Shown: positions 8,114 through 16,509 of the stretch, one piece after another | How the letters are laid out: the number at the start of each line of letters is the position of its first letter | Numbering within the stretch: the stretch's first letter is position 1 | Assembly: GCF_016863555.1 (NCBI RefSeq) | Contig: NZ_BOPC01000027.1 | Location: 1-64,000, forward strand | Direction of reading: 5' to 3' | Length of the DNA: 64,000 nucleotides | Source of the DNA: Micromonospora qiuiae | Lineage (GTDB): Bacteria > Actinomycetota > Actinomycetes > Mycobacteriales > Micromonosporaceae | The notes under the pieces: model-generated | Told to the model about the DNA's origin: nothing | The model's database searches: none | Seen by the model: the letters and a program-made list of their open reading frames with translations, nothing else | Program-made: the position numbers and the translations under genes

Positions 8114-8298
8114 CCGGCGCCCGCTGGCGCACCGCCACCCGCAGCAGCAACAATGGCGGCGACTGCGTCGAGGTGGCCGACAACCTGCCCGGCCGGGTCC
8201 TGGTGCGCGACAGCAAGGACCGCGACGGCGGCACCCTGACCTTCACCCCCGACGCCTGGCGCGCCTTCGTCGCCGCCCCGCGCCAGATCGGCCGTTGA
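8104..8298 (+). CDS. DUF397 domain protein, partner of the XRE regulator
   Basis: The 64-aa protein has the compact DUF397 pattern: ARWRTATRSSNNGGDCVEVA, VLVRDSKDRDGGTLTFTPDAWRAFVA. It overlaps the preceding XRE gene by 10 nt. These pairs are widespread in actinobacteria, and the small partner is thought to modulate the regulator, in a manner sometimes compared with toxin-antitoxin pairs. The family assignment is clear from the sequence; this pair's targets cannot be seen. Confidence 0.9.
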   Translation: MEMTGARWRTATRSSNNGGDCVEVADNLPGRVLVRDSKDRDGGTLTFTPDAWRAFVAAPRQIGR

Positions 8299-8428
8299 CC
8301 AACCCCGTTCCGGCGTAATGGCGGGGTCGCGTCCGCGTTGATGCCGCCGTTTCGGTGTTACGGAGTTGATCGAGCGGTCAGGCCCGGGCAGCATGTCCTG
8401 CCGGCGATAGTCGGTTAGGAGTCATGAC

Positions 8429-9601
8429 ATGCGGCGTGCCCTGCGGCCCCTCACCCGGCGTGGTCTGCTCACCGGGACCGTCGGCGTGGCCGCGCTGCTC
8501 GCCACCGGTGGCGCCGGCTGTGGCATCCCCGCCGCCCAACAGACCGGGGCCGGGTGCGTGAGCGAGGACCTGTCCGATACGGAGAAGAAGCTGGCCTTCT
8601 CCAACTGGCCGCAGTACCTGGACGTGGACGACGAGTCGAAGCGCCCCTCCCTGGACAGTTTCGTCAGCGCCACCGGCATCCAGGTGACCTACACCGAGGA
8701 CATCAACGACAACAACGAGTTCTTCGGCAAGGTGCAGTACCAGCTTTCCACCTGCCAGAGCACCGGGCGGGACCTCATGGTCCTCTCCGACTGGATGGCG
8801 GCCCGGATGATCCGGTTGGGCTGGATCCAGAAGCTCGACCCGGCCAACCTACCCAACGTCGAGGCCAACCTGCTGCCGTCACTGCGCGATCGCCCCCTCG
8901 ACGTGGGCAACGACTTCGCCGTGCCGTGGCAGGCGGGCCTGGCGGGGCTGGCGTACAACGGCCGGGTCACGAAGGAGATTCGCGGCGTCGACGAGCTGCT
9001 CACCCGCCCCGACCTGAAGGGCAGGGTGACCGTGTTGAGCGAGATGCGCGACACCATGGGGCTGCTGTTGCTGTCCAACGGCCACGACCCGGCCGCCTTC
9101 ACCGAGGCGCAGTTCGACGCTGCGCTCGACAAGCTGCGCAGGGCCGTCGCCGCCGGGCAGATCCGCCGGTTCACCGGGAACGACTACGCACCCGACCTGG
9201 CCAGGGGCGACATCGCGGCCTGCATCGGTTGGTCCGGTGACATCATCCAGCTCGGCTTCGACGACGACCGGATCAGGTTCGTGGTGCCCGACTCCGGCGT
9301 GCTGCTCTGGTCGGACAACATGCTGGTACCGAAGAAGGCGACCCACCGGGCCAACGCCGAAGCGTTGATCAACCACTACTACGATCCGGCGGTCGCCGCC
9401 CAGCTCGCCGCGTACGTCAACTACATTTGCCCGGTGCAGGGGGCGCAGGAGGAGATGGCGAAGATCGATCCGGAGCTGGCGGTCAACCCGCTGATCTTCC
9501 CGGACGACGCCACCCTCGCCGCGGCCCGGGTCTTCATGGCGTTGGACGAGCAGCAGGAGCGCGCGTACGAAACCAGGTTCCAGCAGGTGATCGGAGCGTG
9601 A
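8429..9601 (+). CDS. ABC transporter substrate-binding lipoprotein, spermidine/putrescine type
   Basis: The 390-aa protein has a Tat-type lipoprotein signal, with Arg10-Arg11 (LTRRGLLTG), a hydrophobic stretch and a lipobox ending at Cys31 (TGGAGC). The mature part resembles PotD-like proteins: LAFSNWPQYLDVD near the start and later VTYTEDINDNNEFFGKV, the typical polyamine-binding layout. It would be anchored outside the membrane and deliver ligand to the PotB/PotC-like channel encoded downstream. The ligand could be a polyamine or another small cation. ATG 8429 has AGGAG upstream. It is the first gene of a four-gene operon. Confidence 0.9.
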   Translation: MRRALRPLTRRGLLTGTVGVAALLATGGAGCGIPAAQQTGAGCVSEDLSDTEKKLAFSNWPQYLDVDDESKRPSLDSFVSATGIQVTYTEDINDNNEFFGKVQYQLSTCQSTGRDLMVLSDWMAARMIRLGWIQKLDPANLPNVEANLLPSLRDRPLDVGNDFAVPWQAGLAGLAYNGRVTKEIRGVDELLTRPDLKGRVTVLSEMRDTMGLLLLSNGHDPAAFTEAQFDAALDKLRRAVAAGQIRRFTGNDYAPDLARGDIAACIGWSGDIIQLGFDDDRIRFVVPDSGVLLWSDNMLVPKKATHRANAEALINHYYDPAVAAQLAAYVNYICPVQGAQEEMAKIDPELAVNPLIFPDDATLAAARVFMALDEQQERAYETRFQQVIGA

Positions 9602-10752
9602 CGATGGCGCGGGACGTCCCGGCCGGCGATCTGCGTCTGGTCGATCTCACCAAGAGGTTCGGCGCGTTCACCGCCGTCGACGACCTGAACCTGACCATCG
9701 GCCAGGGCTCGTTCTTCGCGCTGCTCGGCGCCTCCGGCTGTGGCAAGACCACCACCCTGCGGATCGTCGCCGGGCTGGAGGAGCCGACCAGCGGACAGGT
9801 GCTGCTCGGCGGCCGGGACATCGCCCGGCTGCGCCCCCACAAGCGGCCGGTCAACACGGTGTTCCAGAGCTACGCGCTCTTCCCGCATCTGGACGTCTTC
9901 GAGAACGTGGCCTTCGGGCTGCGCCGACGCGGCATCCGCCCGGTCGACGGGCAGGTCCGGCAGGCGCTGTCGCTCATGCAGTTGGACGGCTACGAACGAC
10001 GCCGCCCGGCTCAGCTCTCCGGCGGCGAGCAGCAGCGGGTCGCGCTGGCCCGGGCGTTGATCAACCAACCGCAGGTGCTGCTGCTGGACGAGCCGCTCAG
10101 TGCGCTCGACCTCAAGCTGCGCCGCCGGATGCAGATCGAGCTGAAGCGGATCCAGAACGAGGTCGGCATCACCTTCCTGCACGTCACCCACGACCAGGAG
10201 GAGGCCATGACGATGGCCGACACGGTCGCGGTGATGAATGCCGGCCGGATCGAGCAGTTCGGCGCACCGACCGAGATCTACGAATTCCCGGCCACCGCGT
10301 TCGTGGCCAACTTCCTCGGCCAGTCCAACCTGATCGCCGGTGTCGTCTCCGGCGACAACGGTGGTGACATCCTGGTCACCGCGCACGGCGCGCGCTTCGC
10401 GGTGCCGTCGGCCCGGGCCCGCGCCGACCGGGGCGCGGTCTACCTGGGAGTACGCCCCGAGAAGCTGCACCTGGCCGACTCCGTCGACCAGGTGCCCACG
10501 GACAGCCAGTACCTCGACGGCACCATCACCGACGCCTCCTATGCCGGAGTGAGCACCCAGTATCTGTTGCGCGCCGGCGGCGGCACCGAGCTGAGCGCCT
10601 TCGTCGCCAACAGCGGCACCCAGCGGCGCTACGGGCCGGGTGACCGGGCAGTGGCCTACTGGAATCCCCGGCACGCCTTCCTGCTCGGCCGCCGCGCCGA
10701 CGAGAACGACCGGATCACGCCGGTCCTGACCGAGCCGGTGGCTACGGCGTGA
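9598..10752 (+). CDS. ABC transporter ATP-binding protein (PotA-like)
   Basis: The 384-aa protein has the full ATPase set: Walker A GASGCGKTT, Q-loop VFQSYALFPHLD, signature LSGGEQQR, Walker B VLLLDEPLSALD and switch VTHDQEEAM. A C-terminal TOBE-like domain from about residue 245 is typical of the PotA/MalK group. It energises uptake with PotB, PotC and the lipoprotein. The start is either GTG 9598, overlapping the previous stop by 4 nt, or ATG 9604. I favour the overlap as the usual pattern in this operon. Confidence 0.93.
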   Translation: MTMARDVPAGDLRLVDLTKRFGAFTAVDDLNLTIGQGSFFALLGASGCGKTTTLRIVAGLEEPTSGQVLLGGRDIARLRPHKRPVNTVFQSYALFPHLDVFENVAFGLRRRGIRPVDGQVRQALSLMQLDGYERRRPAQLSGGEQQRVALARALINQPQVLLLDEPLSALDLKLRRRMQIELKRIQNEVGITFLHVTHDQEEAMTMADTVAVMNAGRIEQFGAPTEIYEFPATAFVANFLGQSNLIAGVVSGDNGGDILVTAHGARFAVPSARARADRGAVYLGVRPEKLHLADSVDQVPTDSQYLDGTITDASYAGVSTQYLLRAGGGTELSAFVANSGTQRRYGPGDRAVAYWNPRHAFLLGRRADENDRITPVLTEPVATA

Positions 10753-11654
10753 GTGCGTTCGCGCACCTACCCAGCGTGTCGGGGCAGCCGCCACCGGTTG
10801 CCCGCCCGGGGCGGCACCGGCTCCTGCCGTACCTGCTGTTGCTGCCCGGCGCGGCCTGGTTGTTTCTCTTCTTCGCCCTGCCGCTGGTCCAGCTCGCCAC
10901 CGCCAGCCTCTACGACCCGAACGACACGCTCTCCACCGGGTACACGATGACCTGGGCGTTCGGCAACTACCCGGCGGCGTTGCAGGCGTACTGGCCGCAG
11001 TTCGGCCGGTCGTTCCTGTACGCCGGCAGCGCCCTGGTGCTGGCGCTGCTGATGGGCTACCCGCTGGCGTACGCGATCGCGTGCAAGGCCGGCCGGTGGA
11101 AGAACCTGCTGCTGGTCTGCGTGGTGGCGCCGATGTTCACCAGCTTCCTGGTGCGCACCCTGGCCTGGAAGACCATCCTGTCCGACAACGGCTGGGTCGT
11201 CGGACTGCTGCGCGACGTGCACCTGCTCGGTCCCGACGGCCGGCTGCTGGCCACCCCGGTCGCGGTGGTGCTCGGCCTGACGTACAACTTCCTGCCCTTC
11301 CTGGTGCTGCCGCTGTACGCGAACCTGGAGCGGCTCGACCACCGGCTGTTGGAGGCGTCCCGCGACCTGTACGCGAACGCCTGGCAGACCTTCCGCCGGG
11401 TCACCCTGCCGCTGTCGATGCCCGGCCTGATCGCCGGCACCCTGCTGTTCTTCATCCCGGCGACCGGTGACTACATCAACGCCGAACTGTTGGGCACCCC
11501 CAACGAGTACATGATCGGCAACGTCATCGACTCGGCGTTCCTGGTCCGGCTGGACTACCCACAGGGCGCGGCGCTGTCGCTCCTGCTGATGGCGGCGACC
11601 CTCGCGGTGGTCTTCGGCTGCCTGCGCCGCGCCGGTGCGGAAGAGCTGCTATGA
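10749..11654 (+). CDS. ABC transporter permease (PotB-like)
   Basis: The 301-aa membrane protein has about six hydrophobic segments, starting with LLLLPGAAWLFLFFALPLVQL. The EAA-type loop near residue 200 reads EASRDLYANAWQTFRRVTLPLSMPG, the contact for the ATPase. The NDTLSTGYTMTWAFGNY segment after TM1 fits polyamine permeases. GTG 10749 overlaps the potA-like stop by 4 nt. It forms the inner-membrane channel with the next gene product. Confidence 0.92.
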   Translation: MSAFAHLPSVSGQPPPVARPGRHRLLPYLLLLPGAAWLFLFFALPLVQLATASLYDPNDTLSTGYTMTWAFGNYPAALQAYWPQFGRSFLYAGSALVLALLMGYPLAYAIACKAGRWKNLLLVCVVAPMFTSFLVRTLAWKTILSDNGWVVGLLRDVHLLGPDGRLLATPVAVVLGLTYNFLPFLVLPLYANLERLDHRLLEASRDLYANAWQTFRRVTLPLSMPGLIAGTLLFFIPATGDYINAELLGTPNEYMIGNVIDSAFLVRLDYPQGAALSLLLMAATLAVVFGCLRRAGAEELL

Positions 11655-12445
11655 GCATTTGGCGCTGGCTTGCCCGGCACTGGGTGATGGGGCTGGCGCT
11701 GCTGGTGCTCGGCTACCTGTTCCTGCCGATCGCCGTGGTCGCCGCGCTCTCGGTCAACCGGCCCGCCCACCGCTTGTCGTACGACTTCCACGAGTTCACC
11801 TTCGACAACTGGCGCAACCCGTGCGCCACCTCGGAGATGTGCGAGGCGGTGCTGCGCAGCGTGCAGATCGGCTTCGTCGCCACCGTGGTCGCCACCACGC
11901 TCGGCACCCTGATGGCGTTCGCTCTGGCCCGGCATCGGTTCCGCGGTCGGTCGGGCTTGAACGTGCTGATCTTCCTGCCGATGGCGGCGCCGGAACTGGT
12001 GATGGGCACCTCGCTGCTCGCCCTGTTCGTTGCCGGTGGGGTGCCGCTGGGCTTCTGGGCCATCGTCGTCGCGCACGTGATGTTCTGCCTGTCGTTCGTG
12101 GTGGTGACGGTGAAGGCGCGGCTGGCCGGGATGGACCGGCGGCTGGAGGAGGCCGCGATGGACCTGTACGCCAGCGAGTGGCAGACGTTCCGGCGGATCA
12201 CCCTGCCGCTGGTGCTGCCCGGCATCGTCGCCGCCGCCCTGCTGGCCTTCTCGCTCAGCTTCGACGACTTCATCATCACGAACTTCAACTCCGGCACCAC
12301 CGTCACGTTTCCGATGTACGTCTGGGGCGCTGCCCAGCGGGGCATCCCGCCGCAGGTCAACGTGATCGGCACGGCCATGTTCCTGATCGCGCTGCTGCTG
12401 GTGCTGACCAGCACACTGCGCGGCAGGCGCTTACGGAATCCTTAA
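11651..12445 (+). CDS. ABC transporter permease (PotC-like), with a TTA codon
   Basis: The 264-aa permease has about six membrane segments and the EAA loop EEAAMDLYASEWQTFRRITLPLVLPG. SFDDFIITNF after that loop is characteristic of PotC-type proteins. ATG 11651 overlaps the previous stop. A TTA leucine codon (12431-12433) is present four codons before the stop. TTA is rare in such GC-rich genes, and in Streptomyces it makes translation depend on the bldA tRNA. If that holds here, full-length PotC would be growth-phase dependent. Confidence 0.92.
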   Translation: MSIWRWLARHWVMGLALLVLGYLFLPIAVVAALSVNRPAHRLSYDFHEFTFDNWRNPCATSEMCEAVLRSVQIGFVATVVATTLGTLMAFALARHRFRGRSGLNVLIFLPMAAPELVMGTSLLALFVAGGVPLGFWAIVVAHVMFCLSFVVVTVKARLAGMDRRLEEAAMDLYASEWQTFRRITLPLVLPGIVAAALLAFSLSFDDFIITNFNSGTTVTFPMYVWGAAQRGIPPQVNVIGTAMFLIALLLVLTSTLRGRRLRNP

Positions 12446-12498
12446 CCCCTGCCTGAGAACGTATGGCCGACGACGACGGAGAACGGGGAGCGGACACG

Positions 12499-13164
12499 GT
12501 GCGGGTGCTGGTGGCGGACGACGAACGGTTGCTGGCGGACACGGTCGCCGAGGGGTTGCGTCGCCTCTCGATGGCGGTCGACGTCTGCTACGACGGCGAC
12601 GGCGCGTTGGAACGGATCGGGGTGAACCGCTACGACGTGGCGGTGCTGGATCGGGACATGCCCGGGCAGACCGGCGACGAGGTGTGCCGTAACCTGACCG
12701 ACTCCGGCACGGGCACCCGGGTGTTGCTGCTCACCGCTGCCGCCGGTATCCGGGACCGGGTGGAGGGCCTCGGGCTGGGCGCCGACGACTACCTGACCAA
12801 GCCGTTCGCCTTCGCCGAGCTGGTTGCCCGGGTGCAGGCCCTGGGCCGGCGCTCCGCGCCGGCGCTGCCGCCGGTGCTGCAGCAGCACGGCGTGGAGTTG
12901 GACGTGGCCCGGCACGTCGTCCGGCGGGACGGGCACCCGGTCAACCTGAGCCCCAAGGAGTTCGCCGTGCTGCACGTGCTGATGCGTGCCGAAGGCCGGG
13001 TGGTCAGCGCGGAGGACCTGCTCGAACAGGCGTGGGACGAGTTCGCCGACCCGTTCACCAACGTCGTCCGGGTGACCGTGATGACGCTGCGCAAGAAGCT
13101 CGGCCAACCGCAGGTCATCCACACCGTTCCCCGGGCCGGCTACCGGATCGGTGACCCGGCGTGA
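12499..13164 (+). CDS. OmpR-family response regulator (VanR-like position)
   Basis: The 221-aa protein has an N-terminal receiver (RVLVADDERLLADTV) with the acceptor Asp51 in VLDRDMPG, followed by a winged-helix output domain (LSPKEFAVLHVLMRAEGRVVS to VIHTVPRAGYRIG). I chose GTG 12499, which has GGGGAG about 10 nt upstream and gives the usual N-terminus. An ATG at 12463 is in frame but has no ribosome binding site. It overlaps the kinase gene by 4 nt. Because it stands directly before a Van-like operon, control of that operon is plausible, but the receiver alone does not show it. Confidence 0.9.
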   Translation: MRVLVADDERLLADTVAEGLRRLSMAVDVCYDGDGALERIGVNRYDVAVLDRDMPGQTGDEVCRNLTDSGTGTRVLLLTAAAGIRDRVEGLGLGADDYLTKPFAFAELVARVQALGRRSAPALPPVLQQHGVELDVARHVVRRDGHPVNLSPKEFAVLHVLMRAEGRVVSAEDLLEQAWDEFADPFTNVVRVTVMTLRKKLGQPQVIHTVPRAGYRIGDPA

Positions 13165-14219
13165 CTCCGCGCCGACGCATCGTGCTGGTCGGTGTGCTCA
13201 CGCTGCTCGTCGGGTACGCCGCGCCGGAGCTGACCAGGTTGGCCGTCGGCGAGCTGTGGTGGTGGGGCCGGAATCTCTGCGATCGGGGGCTGGTCGCCTC
13301 CAGCCTGGTCTGCCGGGCGGCACCCGACGTCGGGGAGCTTGTCGTCGGGCTCGCCCCGCTGGCCGTTCTCGTGCTCGCGATGGTCGGCATCTGGGTCGCG
13401 GCCGTGTGGTGCCTGCGTCCGGTGCATGATCTCGCCGGGCCGATCGCGCACGTCGGGCCGCAGAACCTCGGCTACCGCATCCGGCCGCGCGGCAACGACG
13501 AACTCGCCCGGCTCGCCCGGTCCCTCGACGAGATGATGGAGCGCATCGCCGCCGGGTACGAGGGGCAACGGCGGTTCGCCGCGAACGCCTCACACGAGTT
13601 GCGTACGCCGCTCGCGGTGCAGCGGACGCTGATCGAGGTCGGCATGGCCCAGTCGCTCACCGGCGAGCAGCTCGAGCTGCTGACCAGCCAACTGCTGGCG
13701 ACCAACGAGCGTAACGAGCGGCTCATCGAGGGGCTGCTCGCGCTCAGCGAAAGCGACCAGGGGTTGCGTGCCCGCCTGCCACAGCGGCTCGACGAGATCG
13801 TCGGCACCGTGCTCGCCGCCCATCAGGACCGGGCCACGGCGGCCGGGGTGACCGTGCAGAGCCACCTCGCGCCCCGGATCGTCATGGGCGAACGGGTGCT
13901 GCTGGAACGCCTGGTGACCAACCTGGTCGAGAACGCGATCAAGTACAACCGGCCCGGTGGCACGATCGCCGTCACGGTCGGTGACAACCCGGCGCTGACC
14001 GTGGTCAACACCGGCCAGGTGGTGCCGGCCGAGGCGGTGGCCGGGCTCTTCGAGCCGTTCCGTCGCCTGGCCCGTGACCGCACCAACCAGGCCGGCGGAG
14101 CCGGCCTCGGCCTGGCCATCGCCCGCTCGATCACCCAGGCGCACGACGGTCTGATCGCCGCCCGGCCGGCCGAGTACGGCGGGCTGCGGGTGGACGTCCA
14201 GCTACCCGACGCACCCTGA
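13161..14219 (+). CDS. Sensor histidine kinase, partner of the upstream regulator
   Basis: The 352-aa kinase has two N-terminal membrane segments (about 5-27 and 60-85) around a short Trp-rich external loop with two Cys residues (GELWWWGRNLCDRGLVASSLVC). Next come a HAMP region, the phosphorylation site His145 in NASHELRTPL, and an ATPase domain with NLVENAIKYN and GGAGLGLAI. The external loop is only about 30 residues, so it may sense a membrane event or a ligand presented there. GTG 13161 overlaps the regulator by 4 nt, a standard operon pair. Confidence 0.9.
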   Translation: MTPRRRIVLVGVLTLLVGYAAPELTRLAVGELWWWGRNLCDRGLVASSLVCRAAPDVGELVVGLAPLAVLVLAMVGIWVAAVWCLRPVHDLAGPIAHVGPQNLGYRIRPRGNDELARLARSLDEMMERIAAGYEGQRRFAANASHELRTPLAVQRTLIEVGMAQSLTGEQLELLTSQLLATNERNERLIEGLLALSESDQGLRARLPQRLDEIVGTVLAAHQDRATAAGVTVQSHLAPRIVMGERVLLERLVTNLVENAIKYNRPGGTIAVTVGDNPALTVVNTGQVVPAEAVAGLFEPFRRLARDRTNQAGGAGLGLAIARSITQAHDGLIAARPAEYGGLRVDVQLPDAP

Positions 14220-14317
14220 CCCGGCCAGGACTCACGACCGATCACCCCGACACGGGACCGCGAACCGCGGCGACCCGGCCCTCGGCATGCCCGGAAGGCG
14301 ACGAAGAGGAGAGCGCC

Positions 14318-15523
14318 ATGACCACCCACGGCCACGCGACCGCGCCGCCGGCCACGACCGTTGGCCCGTCGGGCAGCAGCGCTTCGAGCGCCGGCAGCGG
14401 TACGGCCGATGGTCGGCTGGCCTGGGCGGACGTCGCCAAGGGCGGCTGCATCGTGTTGGTCCTGCTCTGGCACGTGATCATGAAGAACTATCTCCAGCTC
14501 GACTGGCGGCTGGACGTGCCGGTGGCGGGCGCCTGGGGGACGCTGGGCGAGCTACTGCTGCCGATGCGGATGCCGCTGTTCTTCACCATCTCCGGGATGT
14601 TCGCGGCGGCCGCCGTGCATCGGCCGTGGCGATCGGTCGGCCGCTCCCGGGTCGCCCGCCTGCTCTACCTGTACGGCGTCTGGCTACTGATCCACACCGC
14701 CGTGCTGGCCCTCGCCCCGGACTTCCCGACCGAGCGGGCGACCGGCCCGGGAGAGCTGCTGATCCAGCTGACCGTCACCCCGTCCAACCTCTGGTACCTG
14801 TACGCGCTGGCGCTCTACTTCACCCTGGCCAAGACGCTGCGCCGGGTCCACCCGGCGGTGTTGCTGGTCGCTGCGGGTGTGCTCAACGCCGTGGCGTCGG
14901 CCGGGCTGCTCGACACTCCGGGCAACCGGGCGGGGCTCTACCAGAACCTGGTGTTCTTCCTCGCCGGCCTGCACCTGCGGCGGTACGTCGAGCGCTGGGC
15001 GCGGGCGGTGAGCCTTCAGCGCCTGCTGCTGGCGGCGGTCGCGTACGCCGTGGTGCTGGTGGCCGTGACGGCGACCGGCACCGGCCGGCTGCCCGGGGTG
15101 GGGCCGCTGGTGTCGGTGGTCGCCGTCGCGTTCGGGATCGCTGTCGCGGTCCGACTCGTGCGCCGGCCCGCGATCGGCCAGCCCTTCGCCGCCCTCGGGC
15201 GCCAGACGCTGCCCATCTACGTGATCCACATGCCGGTGCTGGCACTGCTGCACCGGCTGGTCGCCGACCCGATCGCCAACCTGAGCGACCCCGCCCGGTT
15301 GGCGCTCTCCCTCGGCTATCCGTTCTCACTCACCGTCCTGGTGCTGGCGCTCAGCCTGGGCGTGCACCGGGTGCTGCTGGCGGTTCGGGCGGGGTGGCTG
15401 TTCGACCTGCCCAAGGGGCGTACCGCTATCCGGCCGGACGACGCACCGCCGAACGACTCGACGAAGGAGACGACATGTCCCGCACAGATCCACCCGGATC
15501 GGCCGGCACAGAGGTCGATGTGA
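14318..15523 (+). CDS. Acyltransferase-3 family membrane protein (VanT membrane-half like)
   Basis: The 401-aa protein has a Ser/Ala-rich N-terminus and about ten membrane helices. The family signature is visible in the first helix (DVAKGGCIVLVLLWHV) and later in LFFTISGMFAA and LPIYVIHMPVLALL. This is the fold of acyltransferase family 3, also used as the membrane half of the serine racemase VanT of D-Ser-type glycopeptide resistance operons. It may instead acylate a sugar or cell-wall component. ATG 14318 has AGAGG upstream. Its last 49 nt overlap the next gene, so the two are coupled. Confidence 0.8.
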   Translation: MTTHGHATAPPATTVGPSGSSASSAGSGTADGRLAWADVAKGGCIVLVLLWHVIMKNYLQLDWRLDVPVAGAWGTLGELLLPMRMPLFFTISGMFAAAAVHRPWRSVGRSRVARLLYLYGVWLLIHTAVLALAPDFPTERATGPGELLIQLTVTPSNLWYLYALALYFTLAKTLRRVHPAVLLVAAGVLNAVASAGLLDTPGNRAGLYQNLVFFLAGLHLRRYVERWARAVSLQRLLLAAVAYAVVLVAVTATGTGRLPGVGPLVSVVAVAFGIAVAVRLVRRPAIGQPFAALGRQTLPIYVIHMPVLALLHRLVADPIANLSDPARLALSLGYPFSLTVLVLALSLGVHRVLLAVRAGWLFDLPKGRTAIRPDDAPPNDSTKETTCPAQIHPDRPAQRSM

Positions 15524-16509
15524 CAGCGGCTGCGCGATGGCTCGACGTCCGGGTCCTGCGTACCCCGCTGCTGTGCTCCCCGGCGATCGACCGGCTGGCC
15601 GGCGCCCGGGTGTTGCTGAAGGCGGAGAACCTGCAGACCGGTGGCTCGTACAAGATGCGCGGCGGGCTGTACGCGGTGGGCCGGCTCGCCGCGGCCGGAC
15701 ACCGCGGGGTGGTCGCGCAGAGCACCGGAAACCACGCGGTGGCGGTGGCGCTGGCCGCCCGGCGGTACGAACTGGCCGCCACCGTCGTGCTCCCGGTCGA
15801 CGCGGCACCGACCAAGATCGCCCGAGTCCGGGCGGCCGGAGCCCGCGTGGTCCTCGCCGGCACCACGGTCGCCGAACGGTTGGCCGTGGCCAGCCGGATC
15901 AGCGACGAGACCGGCCACCCGGTCGTCGACGCGTACGACCACCCGGACGTGGTCGCCGGGCAGGGCAGCGCCAGCCTTGAGCTGATCGAGGACGCGGAGC
16001 GGGCCGGCAGCCCGGTGGATGTGCTGGTGCTGCCGGTCGGCGGGGGCGGCGGCGTGGCCGGTGCCTGCCTGGCCGCGGCCGGCCGACCGATCGAGGTGTA
16101 CGGGGTGGAACCGGTCGGCTGCGACTCGCTGGCCCGCAGCCTGGCCGCCGGTCGACCGACCCCGGTCCGACCGGCCCCGACGATCGCCGACGGACTCCGG
16201 CCGGCCTGCGTGGGTGAGCTGCCCTTCGCCATCGTGCGGGACCGGCTGCGCCGGGTGATCCGGGTGACGGAGGAGGAGATCGCCGACGCGTTCCAGCTGC
16301 TCCTGCTGGAGCTGAAGGTGCTGGTCGAACCGTCCGGCGCGGCCGGCCTGGCCGGCGCACTGCGACTCGCGGCCGGCGATGCGTCGGGCCCGATCGACGG
16401 CGGGCGGCAGCGAACGGTCGGCGTGGTGCTGACCGGCGGAAACGTGGATGCGGAGCTGGTCGCCCGGTTGGCGACCGCCGCCCGGATGAGGGAAGAGGTG
16501 GCAGCGTGA
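15475..16509 (+). CDS. PLP-dependent serine/threonine dehydratase or serine racemase (fold type II)
   Basis: The 344-aa protein is a fold-type-II PLP enzyme. Lys60 in GGSYKMRGG is the Schiff-base lysine, STGNHAVAVALAA is the substrate loop, and the Gly-rich phosphate loop is at 187-193 (PVGGGGG). It has no ACT regulatory domain, so it is not the biosynthetic isoleucine enzyme. Homologues are threonine/serine ammonia-lyases and serine racemases of the same fold; sequence alone does not decide between them. ATG 15475 has AAGGAGA upstream. Lying between the VanT-like membrane protein and a D-Ala ligase, it could supply or remove serine enantiomers. Confidence 0.85.
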   Translation: MSRTDPPGSAGTEVDVTAAARWLDVRVLRTPLLCSPAIDRLAGARVLLKAENLQTGGSYKMRGGLYAVGRLAAAGHRGVVAQSTGNHAVAVALAARRYELAATVVLPVDAAPTKIARVRAAGARVVLAGTTVAERLAVASRISDETGHPVVDAYDHPDVVAGQGSASLELIEDAERAGSPVDVLVLPVGGGGGVAGACLAAAGRPIEVYGVEPVGCDSLARSLAAGRPTPVRPAPTIADGLRPACVGELPFAIVRDRLRRVIRVTEEEIADAFQLLLLELKVLVEPSGAAGLAGALRLAAGDASGPIDGGRQRTVGVVLTGGNVDAELVARLATAARMREEVAA

